Positions 22,433 to 34,895 are shown, numbered from the stretch's first letter. The stretch is 64,000 nucleotides of DNA from Euonymus europaeus (GCA_963580455.1 OY756965.1:4104501-4168500), one strand, 5' to 3'. Notes: a model not told the origin generated them from the sequence alone. Numbers and translations: made by a program.

Positions 22433-24595
22433 TGTTGGAAAAATGGTGGTCAATTATTGTTTGACCAATATTCAATAACAATGTAATTAATTACATTGAA
22501 TGAGATTAAGTGGGTTGTAATCTTTAATATGAAAAGTATAGTTTGGAGTTGAGATTGGTCCAAAGCCATTTTTTGGTTGAATGAAAATTGACTCTAAAAT
22601 AGTCATGTCAAGTATGATGTTTTGAGTGCAAATAAGGTAAAAATGTAGGAATCCCAAATTGATAAAATACAAGGTGTGTGATGTGTTTATATTCCCTAGT
22701 GTTGGGGTATTGGACTTGGACTCAAGCGCACCTAAGTTTTTGTGAGGGGTAGAGCCTTTACATTATGAGTTTTGGCTTATAAAAACACAGGCACGCGCTT
22801 GCCTATCAAGCTGTCATCTGTGCCTTGCTGGGGTTGTGTGCTTGGGCTTTGATTTTGGGCTTCCACAAGCAAGGCCCAAATGATGTCCAAACTTTTACAC
22901 TAAAGCCCATTCTCCGAATACATTCAACCTAGACAGAAGACCAAGTCAGCTCGGTTTTATGGGCTTCCAAAAATCTTGGACCATTTCAAACTTGGGCTTA
23001 TATTTTAGGTGCGACAATTCATGTTGTTGAGAAAAATCTGCTCCACTTTGAAATTTAAACAGGCCCAAAAATCAGGCTAGCTAGCTGATTTTCTAGCCCA
23101 ACTTTGTTCCTTGCTCTACTAAAAATAGAGAGCTTGGGTAGAGACAATAACACACACAAACTCATTGTGCTCTTCTTCACTCTTTTTGCTTTGAAAATTC
23201 CAAGTATGGGAGTGCTGTTCATTTGGTTTGAAAGTGTTTGTTTTGGTGTGTCCCTCACTAGTAAAAAGCAAGGTTGTAAAAATCGCCCAAATCGGCGACT
23301 AGTCGGCCGGTTAATCGCGAGTCGCAGGTGAGCGACTGGATTACTGGAAAATCGAAGCAACAAATCGGTTGCCCGAGTAGTCGGCCCAAATCGGTCCAAA
23401 TCGGACATAATCGGCCCAAATCAAAAATTGCCTAGCCCATTACCCAATTGCCCAGCCCAGCCCACTAAATATTTTCCAAACCTAAATCAATTTTTGTGAA
23501 ACTTAGGCAGCCATATCTCGACAGCCACCGATGACCTTCTCTGCGATCTGCGACAGCGAGCGACCTCCACTGCTGCCTGCGAGAGCCATCGCGTCGGGCG
23601 AGCTCGAGTTCGACTCCGCCTCCACCAGCCACCGCGACTTCGACAGCCAGCACCTATCTTCTCCTCTGTTAGCCACTTCTCCTCTGTCGTCTTGTCAGGA
23701 ACCAAGAAAGTAACACAGGGATAAGCAGAGAAGAGAAAGAGACAGAGAAGGAGAGGAGGCGGAGCAGGGAGAATAGGGTTTTAATTTTCCAAAAAGTGCC
23801 TTACAAAACTGCAGTGGCAGCCATAAAACAATTACACCAAAATACCAAAATGCCCTCAACTAAAGACTGAAATATAAAAGGCTTAACACGTCTCTACTGC
23901 TGTTTGCTACAGTACTATTTTTGTTTGTTTTCTTCTGATTTTATTGATTTTAGTGCAGCTGATTTTACTAATTTTAATTTTAGTGTTGTTGATACATAAT
24001 TAAATTGATTAATTTGTGAATGTAAGAATATAAGATTTAGTGATTTACTAAGATTTAGTGATTTACTAATTTAGAACTTGATTTTATTGATTTAGTGTCA
24101 AACTGTTTTCATATGTTGTGTTTTTACACATATATATATGATATGTATTGGATATATGTATATATTAATTAAAAAAAACTCAAAACGATTAATCCGATTA
24201 ATCCCCGACTAGTCCCCGACTAGTCCCCGATTAATCCAATTAATCCCTAATCTCCGCGAACCGCCTAACGGCCGACTAGCGATTTTTACAACCTTGGTAA
24301 AAAGGAGTGTTGTATCTTGAGCAGTATTCATCTGAAAAGAGCCATTACATAAGTGGTTGGACTCTAATCACGTTAAGGAGATTCGGCAATAACCATACTT
24401 CACTCCATTCATCAATCAGTCCGTCGCTGTTTGATATTTAGTAATTGTGTTGTAGTTCATTTTTATGTACTAAATATTGATCTAATCATTTTTGATGTGT
24501 CATATGTATATGCCAATCATCCTATGCATGCTAATGATTTCAATTGATTTAATACAAGTGATTATCTACCAATAATTCTCCAACAAAAAGCCATT
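22433..24595 (+). repeat. Copia LTR, split by a nested hAT element
   Basis: It begins TGTTGGAAAAATGG and ends TTCTCCAACA. With the nested insert (23269-24296 plus one TSD) removed it is about 1.13 kb. It follows the degenerate pol in the same orientation, so it is most likely the 3' LTR. The bases before it (GTGAATGAT) resemble an eroded polypurine tract. The 5' partner was not found. Confidence 0.6.
23269..24296. mobile_element. Non-autonomous hAT element inside the Copia LTR
   Basis: Perfect 17-bp terminal inverted repeats CAAGGTTGTAAAAATCG and an 8-bp target-site duplication GTAAAAAG (23261-23268 and 24297-24304) define it exactly. Length is 1,028 bp. Subterminal zones carry many short direct and inverted repeats (CAAATCGG, GACTAGTCCCC, CGATTAATCC). 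A GC-rich middle part (23500-23720) has short open frames on both strands but no transposase. It may be a captured host fragment or just element sequence. Confidence 0.93.
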
Positions 24596-25340
24596 CAATG
24601 GTTATCGGCTCAAAAACATAGACCATCTTTGCAAAGACTGAAGTCTTGCTCATGAATTTGGAGGCAACTATATGAAACTCACAAGGAAAATTTTGAAACA
24701 AATTTTCTAAAAAGCAAGATTCATCTTGATGTCTAAGAAGATGAAAATATCAAAGAGGAGATCGACTCAGCCCAACAAGAAGATTCATTCCAAGATTGAA
24801 TAAGGGCGCTCTCTCTCTCCCACTCCGTCTTCTCGCCATTGACAACCAACACTTTATGCTTTGTAGATGTAAGTAAGCTAAATTGTGATATTTTTGCATG
24901 TCATCCTTGAATTGCTAGGAAGTAATAAATACCCTAATCCATGGGTAATTAACTTTAGGTGAAAAGTGATTTCCATTAAATGTCTGAGTCCACTAACTAA
25001 ACCAGTGTTTTGGCATTGACACAGTATTACTGGTGCTTCACAATGTAAAATAAGCAAAGGGCACTCTAATTGTCTAACAACACCATCAATTTTTGGGATT
25101 CATCTTTACAATTTATTATCATTGGTCTTGTTTACAGTATGAAAAACTATATTAGTACTCAAGATGATAGTCATTCAGCAATGAATGAGGAGCAACATTG
25201 GATACTTAAGATTGTTATGTAATTTCTCACAATAGATGACAGTATTTCAATTTTTGAAAGCTTATTCCAAAAAAAAAAAGAGTTTTGGTGTTATGAAAGA
25301 CGGTATTACTAGGTATCCAAACAAAAGTGTCCCTAAAATA
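24596..25340. other. Gene-free sequence downstream of the Copia LTR
   Basis: The first bases (AAAGCCATTCAATGGTTATC) could be translated as an eroded gag start, which would make the LTR a 5' one, but the match is weak. A CT-rich run sits at about 24808-24825. Nothing else is recognised. Confidence 0.35.
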
Positions 25341-26340
25341 TCCCAATTTATGTGGCATGCCACATAGGTTTGTTGAGTAAGCAATTTTGAAATTCAAAAA
25401 CAAATACAATTCTTTTTTTTAAATGCTCACTCTCTCTCATCATTCACTCATTTCACCCCTCTCTTTCTCATAGAGGCACGTGAATAGTGATATCCTCGGA
25501 ATTCGGTGGTCGATTCAAACGGAAAATGGTTGGATCTGATGTGTATCATCACAAGAAGATGAACAGTGGCATCGATGCACGAAGATATTGTCGAATTTGG
25601 TCTGATCTACCACTTTTCTCCAGCGAAGACCACCATTTTTAAGCATTTTTTCTACGGTTTAAGTGACATTTGAGTGCAAGGAGCAGTTGATTTAGCTTGT
25701 TTGAAGCTTGGGGGTTCAAACAAGCTTGTGGTGATGATGGTATGAACGGTGGCCGAACGACGATTCTTCGTTATTACATTGTTCGGTCAGCGTGTTACAT
25801 TATTTGAGTATTTTTTGGTGGATTAAATGACTTTTTGCGTATTACATTGTTTGATCCAAGTGTTACATTGCGTGCATACATGTCTACACAGAATGTCACA
25901 GCTCATTATTTTGATTGAGAAATCAATGTAATTAACAATCTGGACAATGTGATTATGCACTGCCACAGGTTAAAATACATTGCAATGTATTAAAGAACTT
26001 ATAACACAAATATAGCAATGTAATTACCTTCAAAATCGTCAATACTATGTGAACCATATTATAAAATCCTTCCAAATCAAACACAAGAACATGATTACAT
26101 GTAAATCCATTTGAAATACATTGTTCACTATAATAATGTGAATTTATGTGCAGTATCCTTATTACATTGTGTGCTTATGTCACATCTCCCAATATGTACC
26201 TTGGTTGAAGTAATCATGGTAATATGTTGAGTTAAGAAGAGAGAGAAGCGGGAAAAACCAAAATTTAAGAGGGAATTAAGGTTTTTTCTTGAAAAGTGTA
26301 TCATTAAAAAAATAATTAATATTTTAAAAAAATGCTATGT
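25341..26340. other. Probable non-autonomous DNA transposon with TTACATTG motif on both strands
   Basis: The octamer TTACATTG (or its complement) occurs repeatedly between about 25770 and 26165, more often than expected, in a region without open frames. The left side holds the palindrome ATGTGGCATGCCACAT (25350-25365). No clean terminal repeats or TSD could be fixed. Confidence 0.3.
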
Positions 26341-27040
26341 AGAACTAGAAACAAAACAAAACAAAAAAAGAAAAAGAAAAGAAACACCCTTGCAAAGGTC
26401 TGTCATCTGTGTTCAATTTTTCGTGTATAAGTTTTGGGCTCATTTACTAGCTTCACATCTCTTTAAATGTAGCTTATTGTGTATCAAAAAACTAACGAAA
26501 AAGAAAAACTGACATTTCCTTTTGTCCTGTTGCTATAAGAGAAGTTCATCATCACTGGCTTATCTCAGTTTTTACAAGCATAAAATTTCCAAGACGAGAT
26601 TCGAATATTCCATTATTCCCTGACATTTGGCGTATTTGGTCATTCTTTATCATAAACGTGAGGTTTTTCTATCTGAACCGGGTCTATTTTGAACCCCTAC
26701 CTACGCGTACCGTCGGCAGATAAAACTCAGGCCTTTTGTCAAATCAAATATTTTGTCCACACTTCACACCAAATTTTCAAGTCACAATAAATTTTCGTGT
26801 CACACTTTCTTGTTATGTTTTTTTTTTCTTCTTATCAAACTGTGCCTTTTTATTTTTACTTTAGAAAAATTTAGTATAGAAATAATATTTATTTTATTTG
26901 TTCTTATTTTGGTAAGGAGGGCCCACTTGGGGTTAAATATGCTAGTTTGGGTATGGTAAATTTTGACCCTATGAAAGGAATGATAAATATAATCATGTTA
27001 ACAAATAATAATAATATTATAATATTTTGAGTATGGTAAA
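26341..27040. other. AT-rich intergenic sequence
   Basis: A short run of A/G simple sequence (26350-26385) and otherwise unrelated sequence. The hydrophobic 68-codon frame at 26753-26959 is T-rich low complexity and is not taken as a gene. Confidence 0.4.
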
Positions 27041-28279
27041 TGATAAGATAAATTGCAGTTGCACAAATCGCACAAGTAATATAATGAAAAGCAGAGTGTC
27101 GAACCCATGAGCATTAAATGAATTGTTAATGAGTAATCAAATTAATAAACCTTAACACTATCTGGACAATCGAATGATTTTGAGATTTAACTAAAGAACA
27201 CTAATGGACTAAATAACATCAATTAACTACTAATCAATCGAACTCCTACAAACATGCAACTATGCAAGAATAGCAAGAACACAACTAATGTAAGCAAACA
27301 TAACAAACATTAGGGTATTTGACTTTACTATCGCCTATCTAATTATACTCTCTTGGCTAAATTAACTATGATTTCTAACAATTATTGCCAATTGATCTCT
27401 CAGACCTAATCAATGCTTCATTGCTGGTTACACCTATGTATTCCTATCACTAATATCTGTTATTCCTAACATTCAGATCTAATTGATAAGAACCTATTAA
27501 ACTTTATGGATGATCGCGTAACAATTGCATAAAGCATGTACCTATATTCTTATGGTGCATGGACCCTCTAACATCTATGATCATGAGTAAACCCTAGTTA
27601 TCTCCTTCCAATTTGAAACAAGGCATCGCAATAGTTAAATGTTGGCCAATCATTCCATACCATTAAGCACACTCATAGATATTCAATCCTATGCAGAATT
27701 TCATAAATAACAAGCCAACTTCATAGAATTCTCAAGACTATGCTATATCAAAACCCTAATGGAGGATTAGTTCCTCGTAGTATTAAGAATAATGAAAGTA
27801 ATACTAGAATCATTCATGGTTACAAAGATTGTAAGATAAAATCCAGAAATTTTTGGAAGAATTCAGTCTCTCTCTCCTCTTCAATAATGCTTGATGACAA
27901 CTCCAAGGATTCAGATGGTGGCTAGGTCTAACGTACCAAATATAATGCATCCTCCAAGCATTTTATACATTTCACAATCCTAATAACATTATAAACTTGG
28001 AGTCTTCTTGTTTCTCCTCGGCCCCAAGTGTTTTGGGTAACTTGCGGTAGCTGCCCAAAATAAAATTTGCAAATATGTCGATCAATCTACAAAAAGGGTC
28101 TATTGATCTACAACTCTCATTGCAATTTTTCGCATTTTCTTAGCATCTTCTTCATTGATTTGTCCAAATACCTGACAATCGAAACATACATAATTTAGTA
28201 ATATCTAACTCAAATCACTCAACAAAATGAACAAATTAATATCAAAATATAATATTTATTATACGCAAATATTTGATCA
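27041..28279 (-). repeat. Probable solo LTR of a Tat-type Gypsy element
   Basis: It is about 1.24 kb with ends TGATAAGATAAATTGCAG and ...AAATATTTGATCA (TG...CA). Read on the minus strand, the start and the segment TGTCAGGTATTTGGACAAAT resemble the layout of the Gypsy LTR at 3295-4573, which has about the same length. A possible direct repeat GTAAA lies at 27036-27040 and 28284-28288, four bases from the proposed end. No internal region is attached. Confidence 0.4.
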
Positions 28280-29238
28280 ATTAGTAAACTTTTAATAAAA
28301 TTTGTCATGTACTTTTTTTGAAATACAAAACGTGTCCATCATGTTTTTTTGTCGAAACAAAAAGTCAAAGAGAGTGAAGAGATATAAGTGAAGAAATAGC
28401 TTTATAGGGGATATGGATAAGGATATATAAAGGCGGGTTTATTTAACAACACCCTTTAACATAATGGGCTTTTATCTATTTATGGCAAAACATACTGGAG
28501 TTGACAGAGGCAGTGCATTTGTTGTAGTATGAGTCGATCATAGAAATAAATCCAACGGCAAACGCTGTGTTTGTGGGTCTATTGTAATTTTCCAGAGCGA
28601 ACTCCATTGTAATGAATTTTATCCATTAAAATATTTTATTTTATTTTAAAAAATGGATGATTATATTTTGATCGAAACTACAAGTTAACGATATATTATT
28701 TCTCTAAAAAAAATCAAATAGATTGTGAAAAAAATAAAATATTTTGAGTATATATTCAACGATTGAGAATCATCTCTCTTCCATGGTTCATTTTATTTTT
28801 GTTTAGGACAAAAAAATCGATTGTTAAATTTTTAATTTCAATCAAAATACAATTGTAATTTTTTTTAAATAAAATAAATTTTGTTTAATGGATCAAACTC
28901 ATTTACAACGGAGCAAACTAGAAAAAAGAAGTTTATAAAAAATTTACAAAAGAGTCCAGAATTCCACACGCGTGGGTTCATAATTGGTAGTCCTTGGCTA
29001 AAAGTTATCTCTTGCAGCAGTGCATGCAATCATATCAAATGGGCGGTAGCATAGCTTTTGATATACGAGCTCTGATTCTCTCTCCTCTGTTGCTAGTTTT
29101 GTTCTGGTACAGCGTGGGAGCCTTGGAGCCTACAAGGCTACTATGTGCAAGTTTATTGGCCAAGCTAAAAATTTGGATAAGAGAATGTTGTTTATAATAT
29201 AACTTATTGCTCCCGTTTTTTCACATATCTGTCATTTT
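28280..29238. other. AT-rich sequence without recognised genes
   Basis: No homology-supported frame is present. The frame at 28994-29197 lacks an ATG and any family motif. Repeated homopolymer runs are common. Confidence 0.4.
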
Positions 29239-29350
29239 CGTTTGGATCAGAGTATGTTGATAGAGTATAAGCTCTCGTAAAACGTAAAAGTTGAGAGTGT
29301 CTGAAAGTATGGGGACAGAGTATAAGCTAGCTTATACTCTGTCCCAAACG
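29239..29350. mobile_element. Small fold-back element with a perfect 34-bp palindrome
   Basis: The left end CGTTTGGATCAGAGTAT pairs imperfectly with the right end ATACTCTGTCCCAAACG. The right half holds a perfect palindrome at 29312-29345 with half-site GGGACAGAGTATAAGCT, and the start of the left arm repeats AGAGTATAAGCT. This is the structure of a tiny MITE with a rearranged end. Confidence 0.6.
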
Positions 29351-29532
29351 GAGGCTGAAAAAATATGTTAGATTTTGGAAAAAGAAATTATATATTCGAA
29401 CTCACTGAATAAAACTCTTTACAACAAGACTCATATTCAATAACTTTTATTTCATTATTAAACTAATTTACATATCCCTTATAGTAAATTGACAGTTTAT
29501 ACGTTGTTAAAACTTGCGCTCTACTAAACAGC

Positions 29533-29889
29533 ACATAGTTTAATTGATAGTTTATAACGTTTTAGACATACTCTCAATACAGTCACATCAACAAAACATA
29601 TTTCACTATACAACCAAATCAGTAACACATTTCTCAATACAGAATCATTATCCAAACATTTACTATTTTATTTTTTATCCCATTTCTAACAAAACTACAC
29701 CAAAATCAATATTGAATCTCACATCATTTACAAAAAAATCAAGCCACATAATCATCTGCATCATCAAAACATATATTGCAATACAACCACATCAGCAAAT
29801 CACATCTCCTAATACAATCACATCAATAAAAATATATATTTTTACACAATTTATTGGCCCAGCAAAATACCACAATTGTGACTGCTCTT
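29533..29889 (-). mobile_element. MITE of the TTGATGTGGTTGTATTGAG family (minus orientation)
   Basis: On the minus strand it begins GAGCAGTCACAATTGTGG. It carries at least four variants of the subunit TTGATGTGGTTGTATTG...ATGTGTTTTG, the same as at 20553-20902. It is AT-rich and non-coding. The 115-codon frame covering it is an artefact of the repeated subunit. Confidence 0.5.
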
Positions 29890-29949
29890 AATGTTCTACT
29901 TTTAAACTCATAGATTTATACGTCCTAAATATAAATGAGACACGTGTAA

Positions 29950-30260
29950 TTTTGATGGTCCAACAAATGTTTATTAAAATATATATTTTATTGATGTGAT
30001 TGTATTGAAAAACGTATTTTGTTTATGTAGTTGAATATGTGGCTTGACTTTTTGTAATAGATATGAGACTCAATATTAATTTTGATATAAATTTAATGGA
30101 AATAGGGAGGGGAGGAAAATTATTGATTTTTCTAAAATGAGGAAGACACAAATGTATAAAAATTTATGTTTAGTTAATATTACTGTATTATGAAACCTAT
30201 TTTATTAATATAAATGAATATATGAGATTATATTTTGTATAATAAATATGAGACTTAAAA
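29950..30260 (+). repeat. Partial copy of the same MITE family
   Basis: TTGATGTGATTGTATTGAAA and the following GTGGCTTGACTTTTTGTAAT match the family in plus orientation. It lies close to the minus-strand copy, so the two form a loose inverted pair. Confidence 0.4.
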
Positions 30261-31149
30261 ATAAATTTACTTGAGACATTTACATGTCTATATTGTCATT
30301 GCTCTTATTTTTACAACTTTACTATTAACTTCAACTCTATCAAACATAAATTTTATTTATTTTCATAAAGATGTCTATTGTTGCGTGTTACATAAATTAA
30401 GTCACAAAAATAAAATAAAAAACTTGGATTCTGTCCCATCCATCACATCAATCAGAGAAATGAGTTGTAAAAATCATTGCATTTTTCCTTTGGCTTTGGC
30501 CAGACAATTCCTCGTGTCATGGGTGTCCTTTTCACTTTTTATCTTTTTGTTTCCCTATCAGACAATTTCTCAATAATGTGTCCTAATTTTATATATTTTT
30601 GTCAATCATTGCACAAATTAAATATCATTAATTGTGAAAATGACCGGTTTATATATATATATTATATAGTCAATTGGACCGGACACTAGGGCCATCACCA
30701 GTCGAACCGATTCAACTCACCAATCTGCTAAAATATGGAAGGAAAATGATAGGTAGTTCAAAAAAAAACCTCAAATTAACTTAAATTCATGTGTGCGATG
30801 TAGACAGGTCAGGCTGAATATTTTAAAAAATATGTCTAACAATCTAAATTTATTCATTTACTTTTATTGTATATATTTTTATTCTTTTATAAACAAAACT
30901 TTAAAATAAATTATCTCTCAAAATAAATATTAGATTTCAAAAAAAAAATTATGTATTCAAACTCATTGCGTAAAATTCTTTCTAATAAGATTCATTGTTA
31001 ATAGTTTTTATTGCGTTTTTTCAATTACATTATATATATATATATATATATGTAGACTGTATATTCGAGTTAAAGTTTTATTACACAATGATAGTATAAT
31101 ATATACTCGTTGTTTCTGTATTTTTATTGAAATCACGTTAATATACTAT
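30261..31149. other. AT-rich sequence, short dinucleotide tract
   Basis: An (AT)n microsatellite lies at about 31028-31051, and another AT-rich stretch at about 30651-30668. A segment at about 30945-31010 resembles 29393-29455 (TATTCAAACTCATTG.GTAAAATTCTTT). No gene is recognised. Confidence 0.5.
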
Positions 31150-31833
31150 AGCCCCTTAGGGTTTAATATTTGGTTGGTTTTATGAATTTATTTTAATTAA
31201 TTATTAGTCTGTTAGGACTTAACGAATTTATTCCCCTTATGGTTTAACACTTATTATTTAGGTTATAATATGAAAATCCGATACACGAGCCTTTTAAGGT
31301 TTAACGAATTCGTTCCTCTTAGGGTTTAACATTTATTATTTGGGTAATAGCATAAAAATTCGATATACAAGCGCGTTAGGGTTTAATGAATTCGTTTTTC
31401 TTAGGGTTTAACACTTATTGTTTAGGTTGCAGTGTGAAAATATGATGCACGGGCCCGTTAGAGTTTAATGAATTCATTCCCCTTATGATTTAATACTTAT
31501 TGTTTAAATATGAACTCCTGAAATATGAGTTATTTATCACTACCCATTAGTATATCACTAAAAAATAATATAATTATAAAATAATATAATTAAGAATGAC
31601 TAAATAAAGCAATAAATCTTGTCGAAAAGATTTTTACTTGCTGATTCTGAATATGTAATTTTTTGAAAATTTAATATATATTTTGAGAGCTAAAGTGTTC
31701 TGAAATTTCGTTTAAGGAAAAAAAAAATTATGCCGTTAGTCTTTTTTTGTCATATCATATATTTACTTGACATTTTCACGTAGATTTGAAACATTTTGAA
31801 TTATTATTTACTTGGTCATTTAGCATGGTCCAA
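31150..31833 (-). repeat. Minisatellite-bearing repeat family, copy C (minus orientation)
   Basis: The sequence is inverted relative to copies A and B. Four unit markers (TTAACGAATT or TTAATGAATT at 31219, 31301, 31383 and 31465) are spaced exactly 82 bases. Units contain TTAGGGTTTAAC, which resembles plant telomere repeats. The flank 31500-31833 aligns with 7393-7700, including AAACGAAATTTC..AACACTTTAGCTCTCAAAATA on the complementary strand in two halves. Confidence 0.8.
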
Positions 31834-32424
31834 TATGAAATGCATTAACAGCGGGGCTTGAGCATGTGGGACGTCTTAAATGGATACGATAAAAGTTCAT
31901 CATCTTGAAGGGGTTCTTTTTTAGCTAAGCTCGACATTAAAAAAAGACGAATAATTTTAGACACGAGCGAAACTAATTCTGATAAAATAAGCATCAAAAC
32001 TCAATCAACATGGAATCAATAATTTTTTGCCCAATCATGAATAAAAAAGAATTAAGTTAGATAAAAAATAATTATATTTTTTAAAGTTTCTTCGAACACA
32101 ACTTCAATAAATATTATTTCATATATTGCCTTTTATTTACATGAAATATAATATTAATTTGTTCATATTAACTTTTCTACTTGTATTAATATTTTTTTGA
32201 TATTATAATTTTAAAGAATTTACTATTATAAATAGTCTTAAAATTTGAAATTTACTTCAAATTACATTAATTTGCTGCGTTACATGAAAAAAAAAACATG
32301 AAAAAAAAAAGAAAAAGAAAAGGAGGTATGGTTCTTTAATGCCATTGGTGCTGAGCCTCTCCAATCCCAACACGCGAAAGAAAGGAATGACAAAAACGAG
32401 GCAGGGAGGCTATTATTGAAGTGA
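31834..32424. other. AT-rich sequence without recognised genes
   Basis: Holds A-runs at 32288-32325 and no supported frame. Confidence 0.4.
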
Positions 32425-33437
32425 AATATGCTTAGATCCCTCTCATATTATTACTGTTGTGCAAATATCCCCTTCACTAACAAAAATGACAAATACATTC
32501 TTAATTTTTTGTTGATCATTAAAAAAAACGGTCAAGCCTCTTAAACCTGCTTAACATTTGGGGGTCAATGCATTATATGAAAACTTTAGAAGGGGGTATT
32601 TGAACAAAATTCAAACACTCAATTATCATCTTCAAATCTCTCTCACCAATCGGATCCCTCCTCTTCCCCTTCGCTGAATTCGCTCCTCACCTGAACCCCT
32701 ATCCAAACAGTTTCAGTGAAACATGTGGTCACATTTCAGTCTCTGAATCTTCTCTTCTTCATTGGGGTTTCTCTTTGATATATTTCAAAATTTGGGTCTT
32801 TGTGATTAGTTGTTTGGAGGTGTTTTGGGATGAAGTGGTTTTGGTGATTGATCAGAACAAAATTGTCATTTTGAGGAGAAATATTGTGAAGAAGATGACA
32901 GTGATTGTGCAAAGACGAGAGAAGAAGTCAGAGAAAACAACCATGACTTGAAAGGATAAAACACATATTGATGACAAATGAGAGACAACCTTCTCTCTCT
33001 ATCTTTGTGTTCAACGACCATGGATCACAGTTTCTTATGGTGGGCTTACCAGTCTTCCTCTTATATATGCTTCAATCTCTTGTAGCTCTTCACTTCGCCA
33101 CCAGTGCCCAAGCCTAAACCCCATCATAAGATTCCTATGCAAAAATCGGTAGTTAAAAACTGGGGGTGTATTTGCCATTTTCGTTAGTATAAGGGATATT
33201 TGTACAAAATACAATAGTTTTGGGGGTCTGAGCATATTTCCCTGCTAATATTTATATCAATTATTTTAGTCTTTAGATGCATTAATTGTACAATTAACAT
33301 TATATTAACACGAGTTTAAGAGGATTGACTCTTTTTTTTATTGGTCAACTGAAAACTGAGAGTGTATTTATCAGTTTCGTGTTAGTGTAGAGATGTTTTT
33401 GTACAATGAAAATAATTTATAAGTGTCAGAGCATATT
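32425..33437. mobile_element. DNA transposon with long terminal inverted repeats, extra internal copy of one end
   Basis: About 130 bp at 32425-32555 are complementary to 33300-33437, from GAAATATGC through CAAATAC.TTCT to CTCTTAAAC. A further copy of the terminal 85 bp stands at about 33155-33240 in the same orientation as the right end. Length is 1.0 kb. The middle (32600-33100) is gene-like in composition but has no supported frame. It is probably a Mutator-like element. No clear 9-bp TSD was seen. Confidence 0.6.
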
Positions 33438-33449
33438 TCGAATTTTTTT

Positions 33450-34072
33450 CTCTTTTACCATCCGTACTAATAATATTTACCATATTAGCATCCGCACCAA
33501 GTTATTTCCCAATATACCATTCCGAGCCTACGTGTCAACCTAACCTTATCAATTATTTATATTGTTTAATAGAAAGCTGACAATTACATCGACAATACTG
33601 ACTGACTTTACGTGAGAAAACTAAACTTGTCAGCGGTCTAATTAAAAGTTAATGAATGTTTAATTAAAAATTAGTGAATATTAAATTAATAAATGTTACA
33701 TTAATGATTGTTTAATTAGAAGATTTGGTTTATTAAAAAAAATATTCATCAAAATAAATCAATTTTTTGTGACTTTAATGACTTTGAACGTAAAGTGGAA
33801 CAAAACTTTATTGACACGTGTAAAAAATTGTGACAAAGCTTTTTCATGAAAAGCTTTGTCACGTGAGAAAAAGGGTGACAAAGCTTGTCCATGACAGACT
33901 TCCTTACTTACAGTCAGTCTGTATTATCGGTGTAATAGCCAGCTTTCAATTAAACAATATAAATAATTGATAAGGTTAAGTTGACACGTAGGTTCGGAAT
34001 AATATATTGAAAAATAATTTAGTGCGGTTGCTAATGTGATAAATATTTTATTGGTACGGATGGTCAAAGAGA
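33450..34072. mobile_element. DNA transposon with ~150-bp terminal inverted repeats (MULE-like MITE)
   Basis: The left arm 33450-33595 (CCATCCGTACTAATAATATT ... CAATACTGACTGAC) matches the complement of the right arm from 33905 to 34072 with scattered changes. Between the arms is a hairpin at 33830-33862 with perfect 14-bp arms GTGACAAAGCTTTT. No coding region. Confidence 0.7.
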
Positions 34073-34895
34073 GAGAAAACTCGCATATTTTCCTTTATTG
34101 AAATAATATTTTTTTGTACTATTTAACATTTATTGAAATAATATAACTTTCGCTTGTGGGCCACGACTCCATGGAAACCGGAGATACGTGTCCTCAGGTA
34201 TATGGATGGCTATAAGCTTTTCGTCTTATATATGTTCTGCTTTCAAATCGCATTTAATTTATGTGTATTAAAATATTTTAAAAATATGTTAATAGTACTA
34301 TAATATAAAAATAAAAATTTATTACTATATAAATATATAAATTTCAATGTTTATTAAATTGTATTAAATAAAATTTGAAACAATATTTATCTTATAAAAA
34401 ATGAACGAAACACTCACGATATTTAAAATAACATATATATCACTATTTAAAAGAAAAAACCCATACAGCCATCCTATTTATAGAGGATGGTATTCCTTTG
34501 GAAAAATCTAAAAACAAAAACAGATCTATATATGTTAAAAACTGATTAACCGTAAAACAGAATATGAGATGAGCCGAACGATTTAAAGCAACGCTTCAAA
34601 TTTGAAAACGGCTTTTTTTTAACAGGGGATTAATCGCCGATCGCTCGATCGGTACGCTCAATACAACGAGAGCAGATTACCTTTTGGCGGCATCAATCAG
34701 TACTTGACCATTCATTTACCTCGCCAAGAACTCCAAAGAAGTTTTTCTCCTTTATATTGCTCTCTTGCTCACTTAACTCATTCACTGTATTTTCTCAAAA
34801 AAACTCATTCACTGTAACTCTCTTTCTCTCAAATAATTGAGTGTTGAGGCTTTTGTCTACATAATTCCTCTTCTTCGCGCCTCTCTCAAGAAGCG
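34073..34895 (+). promoter_or_regulatory. Upstream region of the VENOSA4 homologue
   Basis: AT-rich up to about 34600, then more mixed. A near-palindrome CCGATCGCTCGATCGG lies at 34637-34652, about 250 bp before the ATG. The last 150 bases are CT-rich, typical of a 5' UTR. I cannot fix the transcription start. Confidence 0.4.

Noticed and set aside
23465..23713. Open frames on both strands in the centre of the hAT element
   Set aside because: Open on both strands because of GC-rich composition. Short, with no start context and no family resemblance.
26753..26959. Hydrophobic 68-codon frame
   Set aside because: T-rich simple sequence yields Phe/Leu runs. No promoter, splice or homology support.
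28994..29197. 67-codon frame with membrane-like stretch
   Set aside because: Starts at a non-ATG codon, isolated in AT-rich DNA, no family.
31150..31833. Interstitial telomere
   Set aside because: TTAGGGTTTAA occurs only once per 82-bp unit, not as tandem TTTAGGG, so it is a minisatellite and not telomeric DNA.
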